The notes: generated by a model not told the origin, from the sequence alone. Counted from the stretch's first letter, positions 32,922 through 41,645 are shown. The stretch: DNA of 64,000 nucleotides from an uncultured Clostridia bacterium (GCA_944382715.1 CALWNC010000002.1:72738-136737), one strand, 5' to 3'. A program made the numbers and translations.

Positions 32922-35429
32922 GTGGGGAAATTTTTAAAAGCACTATTAATATTTGTTTTAGTACTTTTAATAGGAATAAGTTCTGTGGCAGTTGCAAGTG
33001 CTGTAAGTCCAAATTTTAGAGAGAAAATTGAAAACTTTTTAAAAATTAATGACGAAAATAGCATAAGCAATTTAAAAAATAAAATAGAGACACTTGAAAG
33101 TGAAAAGGCAGAATTAGAAAGTCAAATTAATGGTTATGAGGATAGAATAAATGCACTTAGAGAAGAGATAGACCAGCTTAATTTTGACATAGAAGAATTA
33201 AAAGCACAAGACAAAGTTTTAAATGAAGAAATTACAAAATTACAATCAAGAGTAAATGTACTAGAAAGTGAAGTTAATAGCTTAGAGGGTACAATAATAG
33301 ACTTAAATTTGCAAATAGATGAATTAAACAAAGAGGTAGATTCACTTTGGAATATATTTAATAATATTGCAGACTATGATGAGGCAGTTTCAAGCGGTGG
33401 TGATATTCCAGAAATGGAAATGACAACTGCCGAGAAAGAGATACTTGAAAATAAAATTGACGAGTTAGAACAGACTGTTTCAGTCCTTACAGAAGAAGTG
33501 GAAGAATTAAATAAGACAATTCAAGACTTAAATAATCAGATAGATAGTTTAACAGAAGAAAAAACGCAAATTGAGACTGAAAAAACTAAAAATGAAACCA
33601 TTATTGTTGAAAAAACACAAAATATTGAAAATGTTACTTATGAAATTAATAATTATTATGACCGAATAGAAGTAATTGAAAATGCAGTAAGTCAGAATAA
33701 TTCAAGAATAGAAGAACTTAATAAAAAGCAAGAGGAAAGTACTATTACTGAAGAGGAAAAACAAGAACTTGAAAATCTTGAATTAGAAAATGCAAATTTT
33801 GAAAGTGAAAAATATGATATTGAAAAAAATCTTAGTGAACTTGAAGAGACGGTTTCTACAATGCGAGAGGAAGTTAGTTTGCTTCAAAAGAACAATGAAG
33901 AGTATACAAGACAAATTGAAAATATAGACAAGCAAGTTGCAGACCTTGAAAATCAAGTTAGCGAGCTTGAAACAAATTCAAAGAATGTCCAATCAAATAT
34001 AAATTCTATTCGCGATAAAATAAATAAATTTAATGGTTTAATTGAAAATTCAATCATAGTGACAGACCCTAATGAACCAGCAACTGAACCAGAAGAACCA
34101 ATCGAACATACTCATACAGCTAGCGAAGCAGTTATTGAAAATGAAGTTATTGAAAATGGACTTGTTGTTGAGTATGACAAAGTTGTCTATTGCTCAGTTT
34201 GTGGAGAAGAAATTTCAAGAGAGCATATAAAAGTTGAAACGACAGAAGAGCCAACTGAGCCAGAGAGTCCAGACGAAACCGAAGACCCAACAGAAGAAGT
34301 TTTAAGTTTTACAATAATGTCCCAACCATTTTATTTTGAAAACGGAATGACCTTTGAACAATTTGTTAATAGTGATTATAACATTGTCGGTGAGGGTGAG
34401 TACAAACAAATCCCATTTAGCATTAATGAAAATGGCGAAGTTGTAATGAGTCAGCAAGTTTCTGAAACTGAAACAATTACATTTAGAGTTTATGGAGTTT
34501 CAGCTAGTGATACAATTTTAAATCAAAATTATTGGTTTGAACTTCCAGAAGTTCCAGAATTTGGTTTTGTAGATGGTAAAAGTTATGGTGATTGGATAAG
34601 CTCAGAAAATAATGCACTTAAAGTTCAAACTTATGATATTTCTTATGTTAATTTATTTCCAGAATTTGAAGAATATAAAAATGAATTAGTTCTTTATAAA
34701 AATGACATTGGTTTTGTATTAGGCTTTTATTGTAATGCAACTCATAGATTTGTTAATATAGCTGACAAAATTGGTCAGTCTAATTTGGATTTAATTGTAG
34801 TTGGAACAAATCATTATCACATTGCTGGTGAACCAGTAATTGAAAATGAAAAGTTTGATACTGAGGCCAATAGAATATCTTATGAGCTAGTTTATTATTG
34901 CACACAGTGTGGAAAAGAGGTTAGCAGAGAGTTTGTAGGAATTGATTCACCAATAGACCCAGAGCTTTGCGAACATACTGAAACTTACTTACAAATGATA
35001 GGTGCTTATTACGATGAGAATCAAAATTTAATATCTTGTAATGTCGTTTATTATTGTAATATTTGTGGTACAAGAGTAAGTGTAGAACATTTAGATTTTA
35101 GTGAAAAAGATTCAGCAAGTTGTGTGCATTCTAATTTATATACAGAGACTTTAGATGAAAATAGAGAAGATGGTCTTTATAAGATAACAAGAGTTTACTG
35201 TTTAGATTGTGGAAAACTTGTTAAGAGTGATAGTGTATTAGTTTGTGACCATTCAGCTGGAACCCATGAAGAAGAAGTTGTTGTAGATTCTGAAGATGGT
35301 GCTCAGACTACATTCATTAATACAATTTGTGTAAATTGTAGAACAGTTGTTTCAAGCATAGAAAAAACATCTGATACTACAACTGAGGGAGATGTGACAA
35401 GTGAAGAAATAATAGTTCCAGAGGTGTAA
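32922..35429 (+). CDS. Coiled-coil adhesin with five CxxC repeats
   Basis: 835 residues from GTG 32922 (AAAGGAGG upstream); an ATG 39 bases earlier has no ribosome site. Signal anchor at about 4-28, coiled coil over about 40-370, a Pro/Glu-rich linker, then repeats built on YC-x2-CG-x2-(V/I)S: VYCSVCGEEIS, YYCTQCGKEVS, YYCNICGTRVS, VYCLDCGKLVK and TICVNCRTVVS. It occupies the adhesin position of prophage 1 (10473-12884) and keeps the anchor plus coiled-coil design, but the distal domains are unrelated. I infer the receptor-binding tip protein. Confidence 0.65.
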   Translation: MGKFLKALLIFVLVLLIGISSVAVASAVSPNFREKIENFLKINDENSISNLKNKIETLESEKAELESQINGYEDRINALREEIDQLNFDIEELKAQDKVLNEEITKLQSRVNVLESEVNSLEGTIIDLNLQIDELNKEVDSLWNIFNNIADYDEAVSSGGDIPEMEMTTAEKEILENKIDELEQTVSVLTEEVEELNKTIQDLNNQIDSLTEEKTQIETEKTKNETIIVEKTQNIENVTYEINNYYDRIEVIENAVSQNNSRIEELNKKQEESTITEEEKQELENLELENANFESEKYDIEKNLSELEETVSTMREEVSLLQKNNEEYTRQIENIDKQVADLENQVSELETNSKNVQSNINSIRDKINKFNGLIENSIIVTDPNEPATEPEEPIEHTHTASEAVIENEVIENGLVVEYDKVVYCSVCGEEISREHIKVETTEEPTEPESPDETEDPTEEVLSFTIMSQPFYFENGMTFEQFVNSDYNIVGEGEYKQIPFSINENGEVVMSQQVSETETITFRVYGVSASDTILNQNYWFELPEVPEFGFVDGKSYGDWISSENNALKVQTYDISYVNLFPEFEEYKNELVLYKNDIGFVLGFYCNATHRFVNIADKIGQSNLDLIVVGTNHYHIAGEPVIENEKFDTEANRISYELVYYCTQCGKEVSREFVGIDSPIDPELCEHTETYLQMIGAYYDENQNLISCNVVYYCNICGTRVSVEHLDFSEKDSASCVHSNLYTETLDENREDGLYKITRVYCLDCGKLVKSDSVLVCDHSAGTHEEEVVVDSEDGAQTTFINTICVNCRTVVSSIEKTSDTTTEGDVTSEEIIVPEV

Positions 35430-35430
35430 A

Positions 35431-35646
35431 ATGTTGGGAATAAAAATTGCACTTTATGTTGTGTTAAGTCTAATGATTATTTTATCCCTGCCTTTGCTAG
35501 CCTCATTTATGCACAATGCAGGGGCTGATAATTTGTTTATAGACTTTTGCAAAGTTATAGACCTATTTCACTTCATTGGAGACGGAGTCACGTCAAATTT
35601 GGAAAAATTTGCAAAAATGATAGATATTTTTAAAATTTTAAATTAA
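35431..35646 (+). CDS. Small membrane protein, coat candidate
   Basis: 71 residues: a long hydrophobic segment (about 5-27) ending SFMHNAGAD, which could be a signal peptidase site, then an amphipathic helix (KVIDLFHFIGDGV). Begins one base after the adhesin stop. Either a coat protein made with a signal peptide or an assembly partner of the Zot-like ATPase. Confidence 0.5.
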   Translation: MLGIKIALYVVLSLMIILSLPLLASFMHNAGADNLFIDFCKVIDLFHFIGDGVTSNLEKFAKMIDIFKILN

Positions 35647-35671
35647 AAAAGGTAAAAAAGGAGAAAATTTT

Positions 35672-36109
35672 ATGGAAAATGTAAAAATTGATAATGTAAA
35701 AAATGTTAATGAAAATGTTGAAATTAATGAAATGAGTGAAGATAATATTAGTTTAGTAACCGATTTTACACCAGTTATTAGAACAATTAAGATTGCTTCT
35801 AATAAAACAAAATATGGAACTACATACTTAGCAGTTGTAGATGTAAGTGGAATTTATTCATTTAAAGTTAGAGTAGACGAGGGTTTTGTTAATTACATCA
35901 ATGTTTGTGAAAAACTTGGGATTAAACCTTTTAAGTTTAAGACAGTTGTTAAAGAATATTCTGCTGAAAAGAATAGGCAATTTGTCTGTGTAAAATTTGT
36001 TACAATAAAAGACAATACTTACAGATTTTTTGTTGACAGGGTAGATACTGAGTCACTTGAAATGATTTTTGAAAATTTTCAAGCCACTCAAACAACTAAA
36101 AAATCATAA
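35672..36109 (+). CDS. Putative single-strand DNA binding protein
   Basis: 145 residues, beta-rich after a charged N-terminus (TYLAVVDVSGIYSFKVRVDEG; RQFVCVKFVTIKDNTYRFFV). GGAG lies upstream and a terminator follows. Position and size suit a pV-like protein coating the viral strand; not certain from sequence. It could match the 15110-15454 product of prophage 1. Confidence 0.4.
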   Translation: MENVKIDNVKNVNENVEINEMSEDNISLVTDFTPVIRTIKIASNKTKYGTTYLAVVDVSGIYSFKVRVDEGFVNYINVCEKLGIKPFKFKTVVKEYSAEKNRQFVCVKFVTIKDNTYRFFVDRVDTESLEMIFENFQATQTTKKS

Positions 36110-36141
36110 TATAAAGTTTAATTTAATAAAAGAAATTAAGT

Positions 36142-36171
36142 AAAAACGCATATATGTTTTTATGCGTTTTT
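36142..36171 (+). terminator. Terminator before the Zot-like gene
   Basis: AAAAACGCATA pairs with TATGCGTTTTT (11 bp, 8-base loop); the right arm ends in T5 and TATTATAC follows. It separates the structural genes from the assembly/replication genes. Confidence 0.7.
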
Positions 36172-36196
36172 ATTATACAAAAATAAGGAGGAAAAC

Positions 36197-36979
36197 GTGG
36201 AAAATCAAGTAGTGGATATGGGAATACGAGTTATTTTTGGCAAGTTTGGTGCAGGGAAAGGTACACTCAATGCAATGTTTGCATGTTCTGAAATGGAAGA
36301 TAGTGAAAGGTTTGAAAATTCTCTAAAATATATTGAATATTTGTCTGAATTAAAAGGTAGAAATTATACCTATCCACCACAGGGTCATTGTGTTTATTCA
36401 ACTTTTACTGTTAAGTATAATGGCAAGACAACTTATGATTTTGATCCAGATAAATTTATGTTGCCAAATAATGAATTTGATTATTCTCTTTTTCCACCTT
36501 GGTCTTCTTTTCATGTTGATGAGAGCCAGTCGGGGAATTTGTGTTCTTATGACTGGTCTAAATTTCCTAAACCATCACTACTTGCATTTTCAAGAGTAAG
36601 ACACCCACATTATTTGTGGACATTAGACCTTCAATTTGTAACAAATTTAAATAAAAATATAAGGCGATTTGCGTTTGAATATTTAATTCCACTTGATATT
36701 CAAAATGAATATAATTGCTTGAACCAACTTGTAAAAACAAGTGTGATAGTCGGAGTTTTCAAAGTCTATGAAAATGCTGTCAAGTATGAAGAAACATTAG
36801 ATAGTAATTTAATAGAAGAATATAGAGTATATTCGCATAATGGCAATATATATGACTGTTTTGATTCTTATGGCAAACTGTTAGAGTTTTTTGATAGTGA
36901 CAAAGATTTTAGTTATTCAAAAATTAAAATTTCAGATTATAAAAATAGTGAAAAACCTTTTGAGGAGATAGTTTTATGA
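36197..36979 (+). CDS. Zot-like assembly ATPase of prophage 2
   Basis: 260 residues from GTG with AAGGAGG. Walker A is IFGKFGAGKGTL, Walker B region SSFHVDESQSG with the Asp-Glu pair, and a later LWTLDLQFV takes the sensor place. Like the prophage 1 enzyme it lacks an obvious TM helix. The next gene overlaps by 4 bases. It would power virion extrusion; sequence similarity to the prophage 1 enzyme is low outside the motifs. Confidence 0.75.
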   Translation: MENQVVDMGIRVIFGKFGAGKGTLNAMFACSEMEDSERFENSLKYIEYLSELKGRNYTYPPQGHCVYSTFTVKYNGKTTYDFDPDKFMLPNNEFDYSLFPPWSSFHVDESQSGNLCSYDWSKFPKPSLLAFSRVRHPHYLWTLDLQFVTNLNKNIRRFAFEYLIPLDIQNEYNCLNQLVKTSVIVGVFKVYENAVKYEETLDSNLIEEYRVYSHNGNIYDCFDSYGKLLEFFDSDKDFSYSKIKISDYKNSEKPFEEIVL

Positions 36980-37446
36980 TAATTATATTTGACTCAATAG
37001 ATTCTTTAAATAGGTACTATGCTGAAATATTGAGCAATTTAGATAGTGTTAATAAAAATATTAATCCACAGGTTGCAGAAAAGATGCTCAAAAATTTACT
37101 CAAAGAATATGATTTAAACTTAAATTTGCTTGCAAAAAATGAAAAGTTTCAAACCAAACTCTTAAAAAAGAGTGAAAAAATGCGAAAGAAACATTTAATG
37201 CAAGAGTGTAAATTTGAAAATAAAAAGTCCAGATATAGATTGTTCAGAAGATGGCTCAATAATTTTAAATTGTTTAGAATTTATAAGTCAAAATTTAAGT
37301 TAGAGCTTAAAAAAGAAATTGCTGACGATAAAAAGGAAGTGGTAAAAAATAAACAATCTTTAAAGGCATTTTATGACGAAATAAAGGCAATTAAGACAAA
37401 AAAAATAAATGCAACAGAAATAAAACAAATAGAGCATAAGGAGTAG
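36976..37446 (+). CDS. Lys-rich protein after the Zot-like gene
   Basis: 156 residues, helical and strongly basic in the second half. Position and 4-base overlap match 9281-9664 in prophage 1. It may bind DNA or the inner membrane during assembly. Confidence 0.55.
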   Translation: MIIIFDSIDSLNRYYAEILSNLDSVNKNINPQVAEKMLKNLLKEYDLNLNLLAKNEKFQTKLLKKSEKMRKKHLMQECKFENKKSRYRLFRRWLNNFKLFRIYKSKFKLELKKEIADDKKEVVKNKQSLKAFYDEIKAIKTKKINATEIKQIEHKE

Positions 37447-37448
37447 AT

Positions 37449-37670
37449 ATGGGCTTTTTTAATAGAAAACAAAAGCGTTTAGCGAGAAAAATGACGGAGT
37501 ATGAACTTATTAGAAAGTATAAAGAAAGTGAAAATAAGTTAAAGGAAGCTTCTAAACTTGGAAAAGAAAAAGAACTCAAAAAAGCCATGAGAGAACATGG
37601 TAATTGTGAATACGCTCTCCTTTATAGAAACACTCCTGAATTTAATAAGAAAATTAAGAAATATAAGTAA
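37449..37670 (+). CDS. Small basic helical protein
   Basis: 73 residues starting 3 bases after the previous stop, with AAGGAG upstream. Lys/Glu-rich helix (MTEYELIRKYKESENKLKEA), then HGNCEYALLYR. No family recognised. Last gene before the origin region. Confidence 0.5.
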   Translation: MGFFNRKQKRLARKMTEYELIRKYKESENKLKEASKLGKEKELKKAMREHGNCEYALLYRNTPEFNKKIKKYK

Positions 37671-37794
37671 TAGAAAAGCAGTCAAGGAAATTAAAGCTTT
37701 TATGCCCCGTTGCTCCCTGCGCTGGCTAATAACGGGAGATAAATGCTTGAATTTACTTTACGGCTTGGGTCTAACAGACCAAACTAAACAAACA

Positions 37795-37819
37795 CATTAG
37801 CCCAAATTTTGGGCTAATG
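37795..37819. other. Hairpin in the prophage 2 intergenic origin region
   Basis: CATTAGCCCAAA and TTTGGGCTAATG are exact complements with one base between them, giving a stem of about 10 bp. Other hairpins nearby are CCCGTT/AACGGG (about 37706-37736) and GGTCT/AGACC (37768-37780). The whole 37671-38130 stretch is non-coding and hairpin-rich, as in filamentous phage intergenic regions. Confidence 0.55.
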
Positions 37820-37948
37820 GTTGCCTTTTCGGCGAGAAAAAGATGGGTCAAGGGACTAGTTCCTTGTGGGGTACGGGGCTAGCCCTGTCAGACTAGCTTT
37901 CAAATTATAAAAATTAGCAACAATTTTTGTAATTTATACCTAAAATAC

Positions 37949-37976
37949 ACCCATTTGCCCGAACGGGCAAATGGGT
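37949..37976. other. 13-bp hairpin directly before the CRESS-type stem-loop
   Basis: ACCCATTTGCCCG (37949-37961) is the exact complement of 37964-37976 with AA between. It abuts the next stem-loop without a gap. Packaging signal or part of the origin. Confidence 0.6.
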
Positions 37977-38004
37977 AGTTGGTAGTAAATATTACCTACC
38001 AACT
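37977..38004. other. CRESS-type origin stem-loop with nonanucleotide AAATATTAC
   Basis: AGTTGGTAG (37977-37985) pairs with CTACCAACT (37996-38004) over 9 bp. The loop is TAAATATTAC; its last nine bases AAATATTAC (37987-37995) fit NANTATTAC, the conserved origin nonanucleotide of circoviruses, geminiviruses and relatives, in which Rep nicks between T7 and A8. It lies 127 bases upstream of a CRESS-like rep gene and is followed without a gap by direct repeats. Origin function is inferred from these three matching parts. Confidence 0.75.
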
Positions 38005-38113
38005 GCGTAACGCGTAACGTATAAGGCGTAAATGCTGAAAATATAAGCATTTATATGTTATTTATTATCGTAACGTGTTTGTAACGTAATTAATTTTCTG
38101 CGTAACGTAATTA
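38005..38113. repeat. GCGTAAC iterons beside the origin stem-loop
   Basis: GCGTAAC occurs twice in tandem (38005-38011, 38012-38018), GCGTAAA at 38026-38032, and CGTAACGT, TGTAACGTAATTA and GCGTAACGTAATTA between 38068 and 38113. CRESS Reps bind such short direct repeats next to the stem-loop; the later copies may also let Rep control its own promoter. Confidence 0.7.
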
Positions 38114-38130
38114 GTTTTTGGAGAAAAACT

Positions 38131-39570
38131 ATGGCAAAAAAGAAACAAGAAGATGATTTTGTTTTAGAAATAGATAATTATGAGCTTACAGAAGAAGATA
38201 AGACCTTATTTGAAGCACCAACAAAAAGAGATAAGCAGTTAAAAAGATGGTTTCTTACAATAAATAACCCATTTTGGACACAGGAAGATAAAGAAGTAGA
38301 TTTGAATAACACAGAATTACAAGTTAAAGAGGATTATTATAACTTAGACTATGTAAAATCTTTTAATAATGTGGATTTGTTTGAGTTTCACTTTGTCGAA
38401 GTTACTGCAATAGTAGAAGAAAAGAAAATTGAAAAAGTTCTTAGAGAAGTGGTGGACGAAAACACAGGTGACAAAAAGATTATAGAAGAACCTTTTGAAA
38501 AAGTTGAAAAAGTTAAAAAGCAAGTTATAGTTGAAAGACCATATTTTAAGTCTTATGAGCATTTTAAAAGTTATATAGAAAATTTAATGGTAGACGGACT
38601 TAAATATTCTGTGGGGCAAGTTGAAAGGGGTCACAAAGATAACACAGTGCACTTGCAATTTGGAGTTAACTTTGATGATAGGCATGCAAAAAGATTTTAC
38701 ACAATGAAAAAATATTTTCCAACTGCATATCTTGCACAGGCAAAAGGTTCCAATTACGACATAAAGGTTTATTGTACAAAACAAGACACAAGAATAGAAG
38801 AACCTTTTGAAATTGGTCAGTTTGTTGAAATGCGACAAAGAACTGACTATGACGAATTTAGAAATGCACTTAAAAGTGGAGCAAGTGATCTTGAGTTATT
38901 TGATAATTTTTATCAGATTGCCTCTACAAAGGGTTTAGAAAAGATTCAAGAAGAGCGAGATTTATTTTTAAATTCAAAATATACAGAACAGGGAAGAAAT
39001 GTGCGAACCACATTTATTTATGGGCCACCGGGCGTAGGTAAAACTCAATCAGTATTTAAAGAATATGGTTTTAAGAATGTTTTTAGAGTTTCATTCTATG
39101 GCAAGTTTCAATTTAATGGTTACAATGGTGAAAAAGTGTTATTGTTTGATGAATTTGCTGGTCAAGTAAATTTAGGTTGGTTAAATCAGATATTAGATAA
39201 ATATCCCCTTAAACTAGAAGTTAAGGGTGGTCATAAAATTGCTTGCTACGATAAAGTTTTTATCTGTTCAAATTTACCTTTTACTGAAATTTATAAAAAT
39301 TATATAGATAATGAACATAAGCTTTATGAAAGTGTTTATAGGCGAATTCACTTTATTTATAGAGTAGATGATAATGGAAAATTTATTAAAGAAAAAGATA
39401 GTGAGTTTGAAGAAATATCAAAAGAGGAGCAGTTGTTTGAGGGTATTACTGAAAGGGTTAGTAAATCTTATGAGTATGATAAGTTTGGGGTTCGAAAGTG
39501 TATATATGACTATTATGCAAAAAAGAAACAAATAGCTTTTGAAGAAGTAGATGAAGACCCAATTTTTTAA
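38131..39570 (+). CDS. CRESS-DNA-virus-like Rep (HUH endonuclease plus SF3 helicase)
   Basis: 479 residues. Endonuclease motifs: FLTINNP (41-47, motif I), VHLQF (173-177, motif II with single His as in circoviruses and geminiviruses) and YCTK (214-217, motif III with catalytic Tyr). Helicase motifs: Walker A GPPGVGKT (298-305), Walker B VLLFDEF (336-342) and motif C KVFICSN (375-381). An acidic insertion of about 90 residues separates motifs I and II. Related Reps are known from pCRESS plasmids of bacteria; here the gene sits in an inovirus-like prophage, after a matching origin stem-loop and iterons. It should nick the origin, unwind the duplex as a ring helicase and make circular single strands. 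Confidence 0.9.
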   Translation: MAKKKQEDDFVLEIDNYELTEEDKTLFEAPTKRDKQLKRWFLTINNPFWTQEDKEVDLNNTELQVKEDYYNLDYVKSFNNVDLFEFHFVEVTAIVEEKKIEKVLREVVDENTGDKKIIEEPFEKVEKVKKQVIVERPYFKSYEHFKSYIENLMVDGLKYSVGQVERGHKDNTVHLQFGVNFDDRHAKRFYTMKKYFPTAYLAQAKGSNYDIKVYCTKQDTRIEEPFEIGQFVEMRQRTDYDEFRNALKSGASDLELFDNFYQIASTKGLEKIQEERDLFLNSKYTEQGRNVRTTFIYGPPGVGKTQSVFKEYGFKNVFRVSFYGKFQFNGYNGEKVLLFDEFAGQVNLGWLNQILDKYPLKLEVKGGHKIACYDKVFICSNLPFTEIYKNYIDNEHKLYESVYRRIHFIYRVDDNGKFIKEKDSEFEEISKEEQLFEGITERVSKSYEYDKFGVRKCIYDYYAKKKQIAFEEVDEDPIF

Positions 39571-39582
39571 ATGGAGATAAAA

Positions 39583-39747
39583 ATGAAATTAAGTTTATCT
39601 AATTTAAAACTAGAACTTGCAAAATATAATTCAATGTTAGAAGTTTGTAAGGAAGATTTAAATACAAGAAATTATATTTTGAAAGAAATAGAAAGAATAA
39701 ATAATGACATTAAGTTTTTTGAAGAGAAAAAGAGAAAGAGGAAATGA
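39583..39747 (+). CDS. 54-residue coiled-coil protein after rep
   Basis: Starts 13 bases after the rep stop with GGAG upstream; helical, ends in a basic tail (EEKKRKRK). No motif recognised. Its stop is 4 bases before the ATG of the HExxH gene. Confidence 0.5.
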   Translation: MKLSLSNLKLELAKYNSMLEVCKEDLNTRNYILKEIERINNDIKFFEEKKRKRK

Positions 39748-39751
39748 TACC

Positions 39752-40072
39752 ATGAAAAAAAATGAGTTAATTAATAAAGCCATAAAAATAAAGGGAGTAC
39801 CTTATTTTGTTGAATTTGTAGAAGACTTACATGGCTGTTTAGGTTTAACAGATGGAAAAGCAAAACATATTATTATAGAAAATAATGGGGATTTAAAAGA
39901 AATAAAAAAAACAATAGTACACGAACTATTTCATGCATTTTTTGACGAATGTGGTCTGGTAGAATATTCAAATAATGAACTTCTTGTAAATTGGCTAGAA
40001 CAACATTATTTTGAAATACAAAAAGTATTGAATTTTATTGTAGACAATAAAAAAAGTTCTAACAAAAGTTAG
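39752..40072 (+). CDS. ImmA/IrrE-like metallopeptidase
   Basis: 106 residues from ATG 39752 (AGAGG upstream). VHELFHAFF gives the HExxH zinc motif (57-61), followed by Glu65 or Glu75 as third ligand candidate. Small HExxH proteins in mobile elements of Bacillota (ImmA of ICEBs1) cut the element repressor to trigger induction; that role is an inference here. A hairpin AAGTTCTAAC/GTTAGAACTT terminates the transcript. Confidence 0.65.
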   Translation: MKKNELINKAIKIKGVPYFVEFVEDLHGCLGLTDGKAKHIIIENNGDLKEIKKTIVHELFHAFFDECGLVEYSNNELLVNWLEQHYFEIQKVLNFIVDNKKSSNKS

Positions 40073-40190
40073 AACTTCAGGGAGTCTATACTATTAATAG
40101 CCATGTATTCTCCCGCTGTCAACTCAAGATTGCCTTAGTTGCTTCCCCGTTTTGGGTGATGGCATTACTATAATAACATAAGGAGGAAAT
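40057..40190 (+). promoter_or_regulatory. Terminator plus hairpin-rich leader A
   Basis: A terminator-like hairpin (AAGTTCTAAC/GTTAGAACTT, about 40056-40079) is followed by GGGAGTCTATACTATT, a GGGAG/CTCCC stem and CAACT/AGTTG, then an AT-rich end with AAGGAGG. Similar in plan to leader B at 32762-32880. Possibly a conserved RNA controlling the downstream genes. Confidence 0.45.
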
Positions 40191-40192
40191 AT

Positions 40193-40504
40193 ATGTCAAG
40201 TGTAAATTATAATTTAAATAATAAAGGTGTTAGATTAATTGATTCTGAAAATGCTTGGGTAAGAGGTAAAAATGGTAAATATAAATTAAATCCAAAATAT
40301 AAGTTTTATGGGAAAATTGATACAACAATGCCTGGTATGATAGTTTCAGCAGGAGATAAAACAAAACCTAAATATTGTGGAGATGTTTGTGAATTAAATA
40401 AGACAGCAAAAAGTGAAATAATAAATCATTTTTATAATGATGATGGAAAGAGAAATAGAAAAACAGTTGCATATTTTGGTATAGAGAAAAAAGAAAAAGT
40501 ATAA
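40193..40504 (+). CDS. Hypothetical basic protein
   Basis: 103 residues, AAGGAGG before the ATG. Beta-rich with NAWVRGKNGKYKLNPKYKFYG; no motif recognised. First gene after leader A and probably cotranscribed with the DUF3102-like gene. Confidence 0.5.
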   Translation: MSSVNYNLNNKGVRLIDSENAWVRGKNGKYKLNPKYKFYGKIDTTMPGMIVSAGDKTKPKYCGDVCELNKTAKSEIINHFYNDDGKRNRKTVAYFGIEKKEKV

Positions 40505-40521
40505 ATTAAGGAGAAAATGTA

Positions 40522-41352
40522 ATGACAATTAATGAACTTGTGATAAAGTCAGATGAAGAGTTAACAGATAATCAAAGAGAATTTTTAAAGATTCACCAAG
40601 AGATATTAATGACGGGCGCGGTTATTGGTAACTCACTTGTGGAGCTTGCAAGTCTTTTAAAGCAAATGAAAGATAATAAATTGTATTTAGAGGCAGGTTT
40701 TGCAAGTTTTGAAGATTATAGCGAACAGGCATTGGGACTAAAACAAAGACAAGCTTATAACTATATAAAAATATTAGATTCTTTTGATTTAGATTTTTTG
40801 CATTCGAATGCAAAAATTGGAGTAAGTAAATTAACATTGCTTTCTAGTTTATCAGAAGAAGAAAAGCAAGAAGTTATTGAAACAAATAATTTAGAAGAAG
40901 TATCTGTAAGTGAACTTAAAGAGCAGATAAAGCAATTAAAGCAGGAAAAAGAAAGTGAACTTGAAAAGCTTAAATCTGAAAAAGATAATGAAATTGTAAA
41001 ATTTCAAAATAAAATAGATAAGCTGAAAGCTGATCTTAAATCTGAAAAAGAAAAGCCGGTAGAAAAAATAATTGAAACAGTGCAAGACCCGGAACAACAA
41101 AAGAAAATTGAATCTCTTGAAATGCAACTTAATATGAAAGAAAAATTAATAAAACAAAGGGACGATAAATTGCAAGAATTGTCTGCCAGTATTACAATTT
41201 CAAGTTCTGAGGAACTTGCAAAATTTAAGGTTCTATTTGAAAATGTTCAAACTGAAATACGAATAATGAAAAATTTAATAAATTCAATTCCTGCTGAAAA
41301 GCAAGATGGTTGTAAGAAAGCCTTAAAGGCAATAGGAGAACAATTATGTTAA
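40522..41352 (+). CDS. DUF3102-like protein with coiled coil
   Basis: 276 residues. The first 120 (SLVELASLLKQMKDNKLYLEAG, FEDYSEQALGLKQRQAYNYIKI) match the DUF3102/ParB-like HTH that recognises DNA in plasmids and phages; then a long Lys/Glu coiled coil (about 130-215) and a short C-terminal helix. It overlaps the next gene by 7 bases. Probably a DNA-binding accessory protein for replication or partition. Confidence 0.6.
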   Translation: MTINELVIKSDEELTDNQREFLKIHQEILMTGAVIGNSLVELASLLKQMKDNKLYLEAGFASFEDYSEQALGLKQRQAYNYIKILDSFDLDFLHSNAKIGVSKLTLLSSLSEEEKQEVIETNNLEEVSVSELKEQIKQLKQEKESELEKLKSEKDNEIVKFQNKIDKLKADLKSEKEKPVEKIIETVQDPEQQKKIESLEMQLNMKEKLIKQRDDKLQELSASITISSSEELAKFKVLFENVQTEIRIMKNLINSIPAEKQDGCKKALKAIGEQLC

Positions 41353-41645
41353 AAAGTGAATGGTTAGAAAGAGAAAAGCAAGCAATTGGTGAAGATAAAA
41401 GATACAAAGCAGTAATGCAAGTAGTTGAAAGTTGTCTTCAAGACACTTCAAATTTGCTTGAACTTGATGATATAAAAAGTATAAAAGATTGTTTTAATGA
41501 AATGAAAAAATATGCTAAAGAACACCAAGAGAATGGTTTTTATTATTTTGATGAAGATGAAAGAAAAGATTTTGTTTTTAAATATTTGAATATTGAGAAA
41601 CAAGAAGTTTCAAGTGAATTTATAAACTTATCAGATTTTTTATAA
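41346..41645 (+). CDS. Hypothetical helical protein
   Basis: 99 residues, all-helical and acidic, overlapping the DUF3102-like gene (ATGTT inside its end). No motif recognised. Confidence 0.5.
   Translation: MLKSEWLEREKQAIGEDKRYKAVMQVVESCLQDTSNLLELDDIKSIKDCFNEMKKYAKEHQENGFYYFDEDERKDFVFKYLNIEKQEVSSEFINLSDFL

Noticed and set aside
37597..37800. Plus-strand ORF in the prophage 2 origin region
   Set aside because: Overlaps the 37449-37670 gene and several hairpins, has no ribosome site and an unlikely composition.
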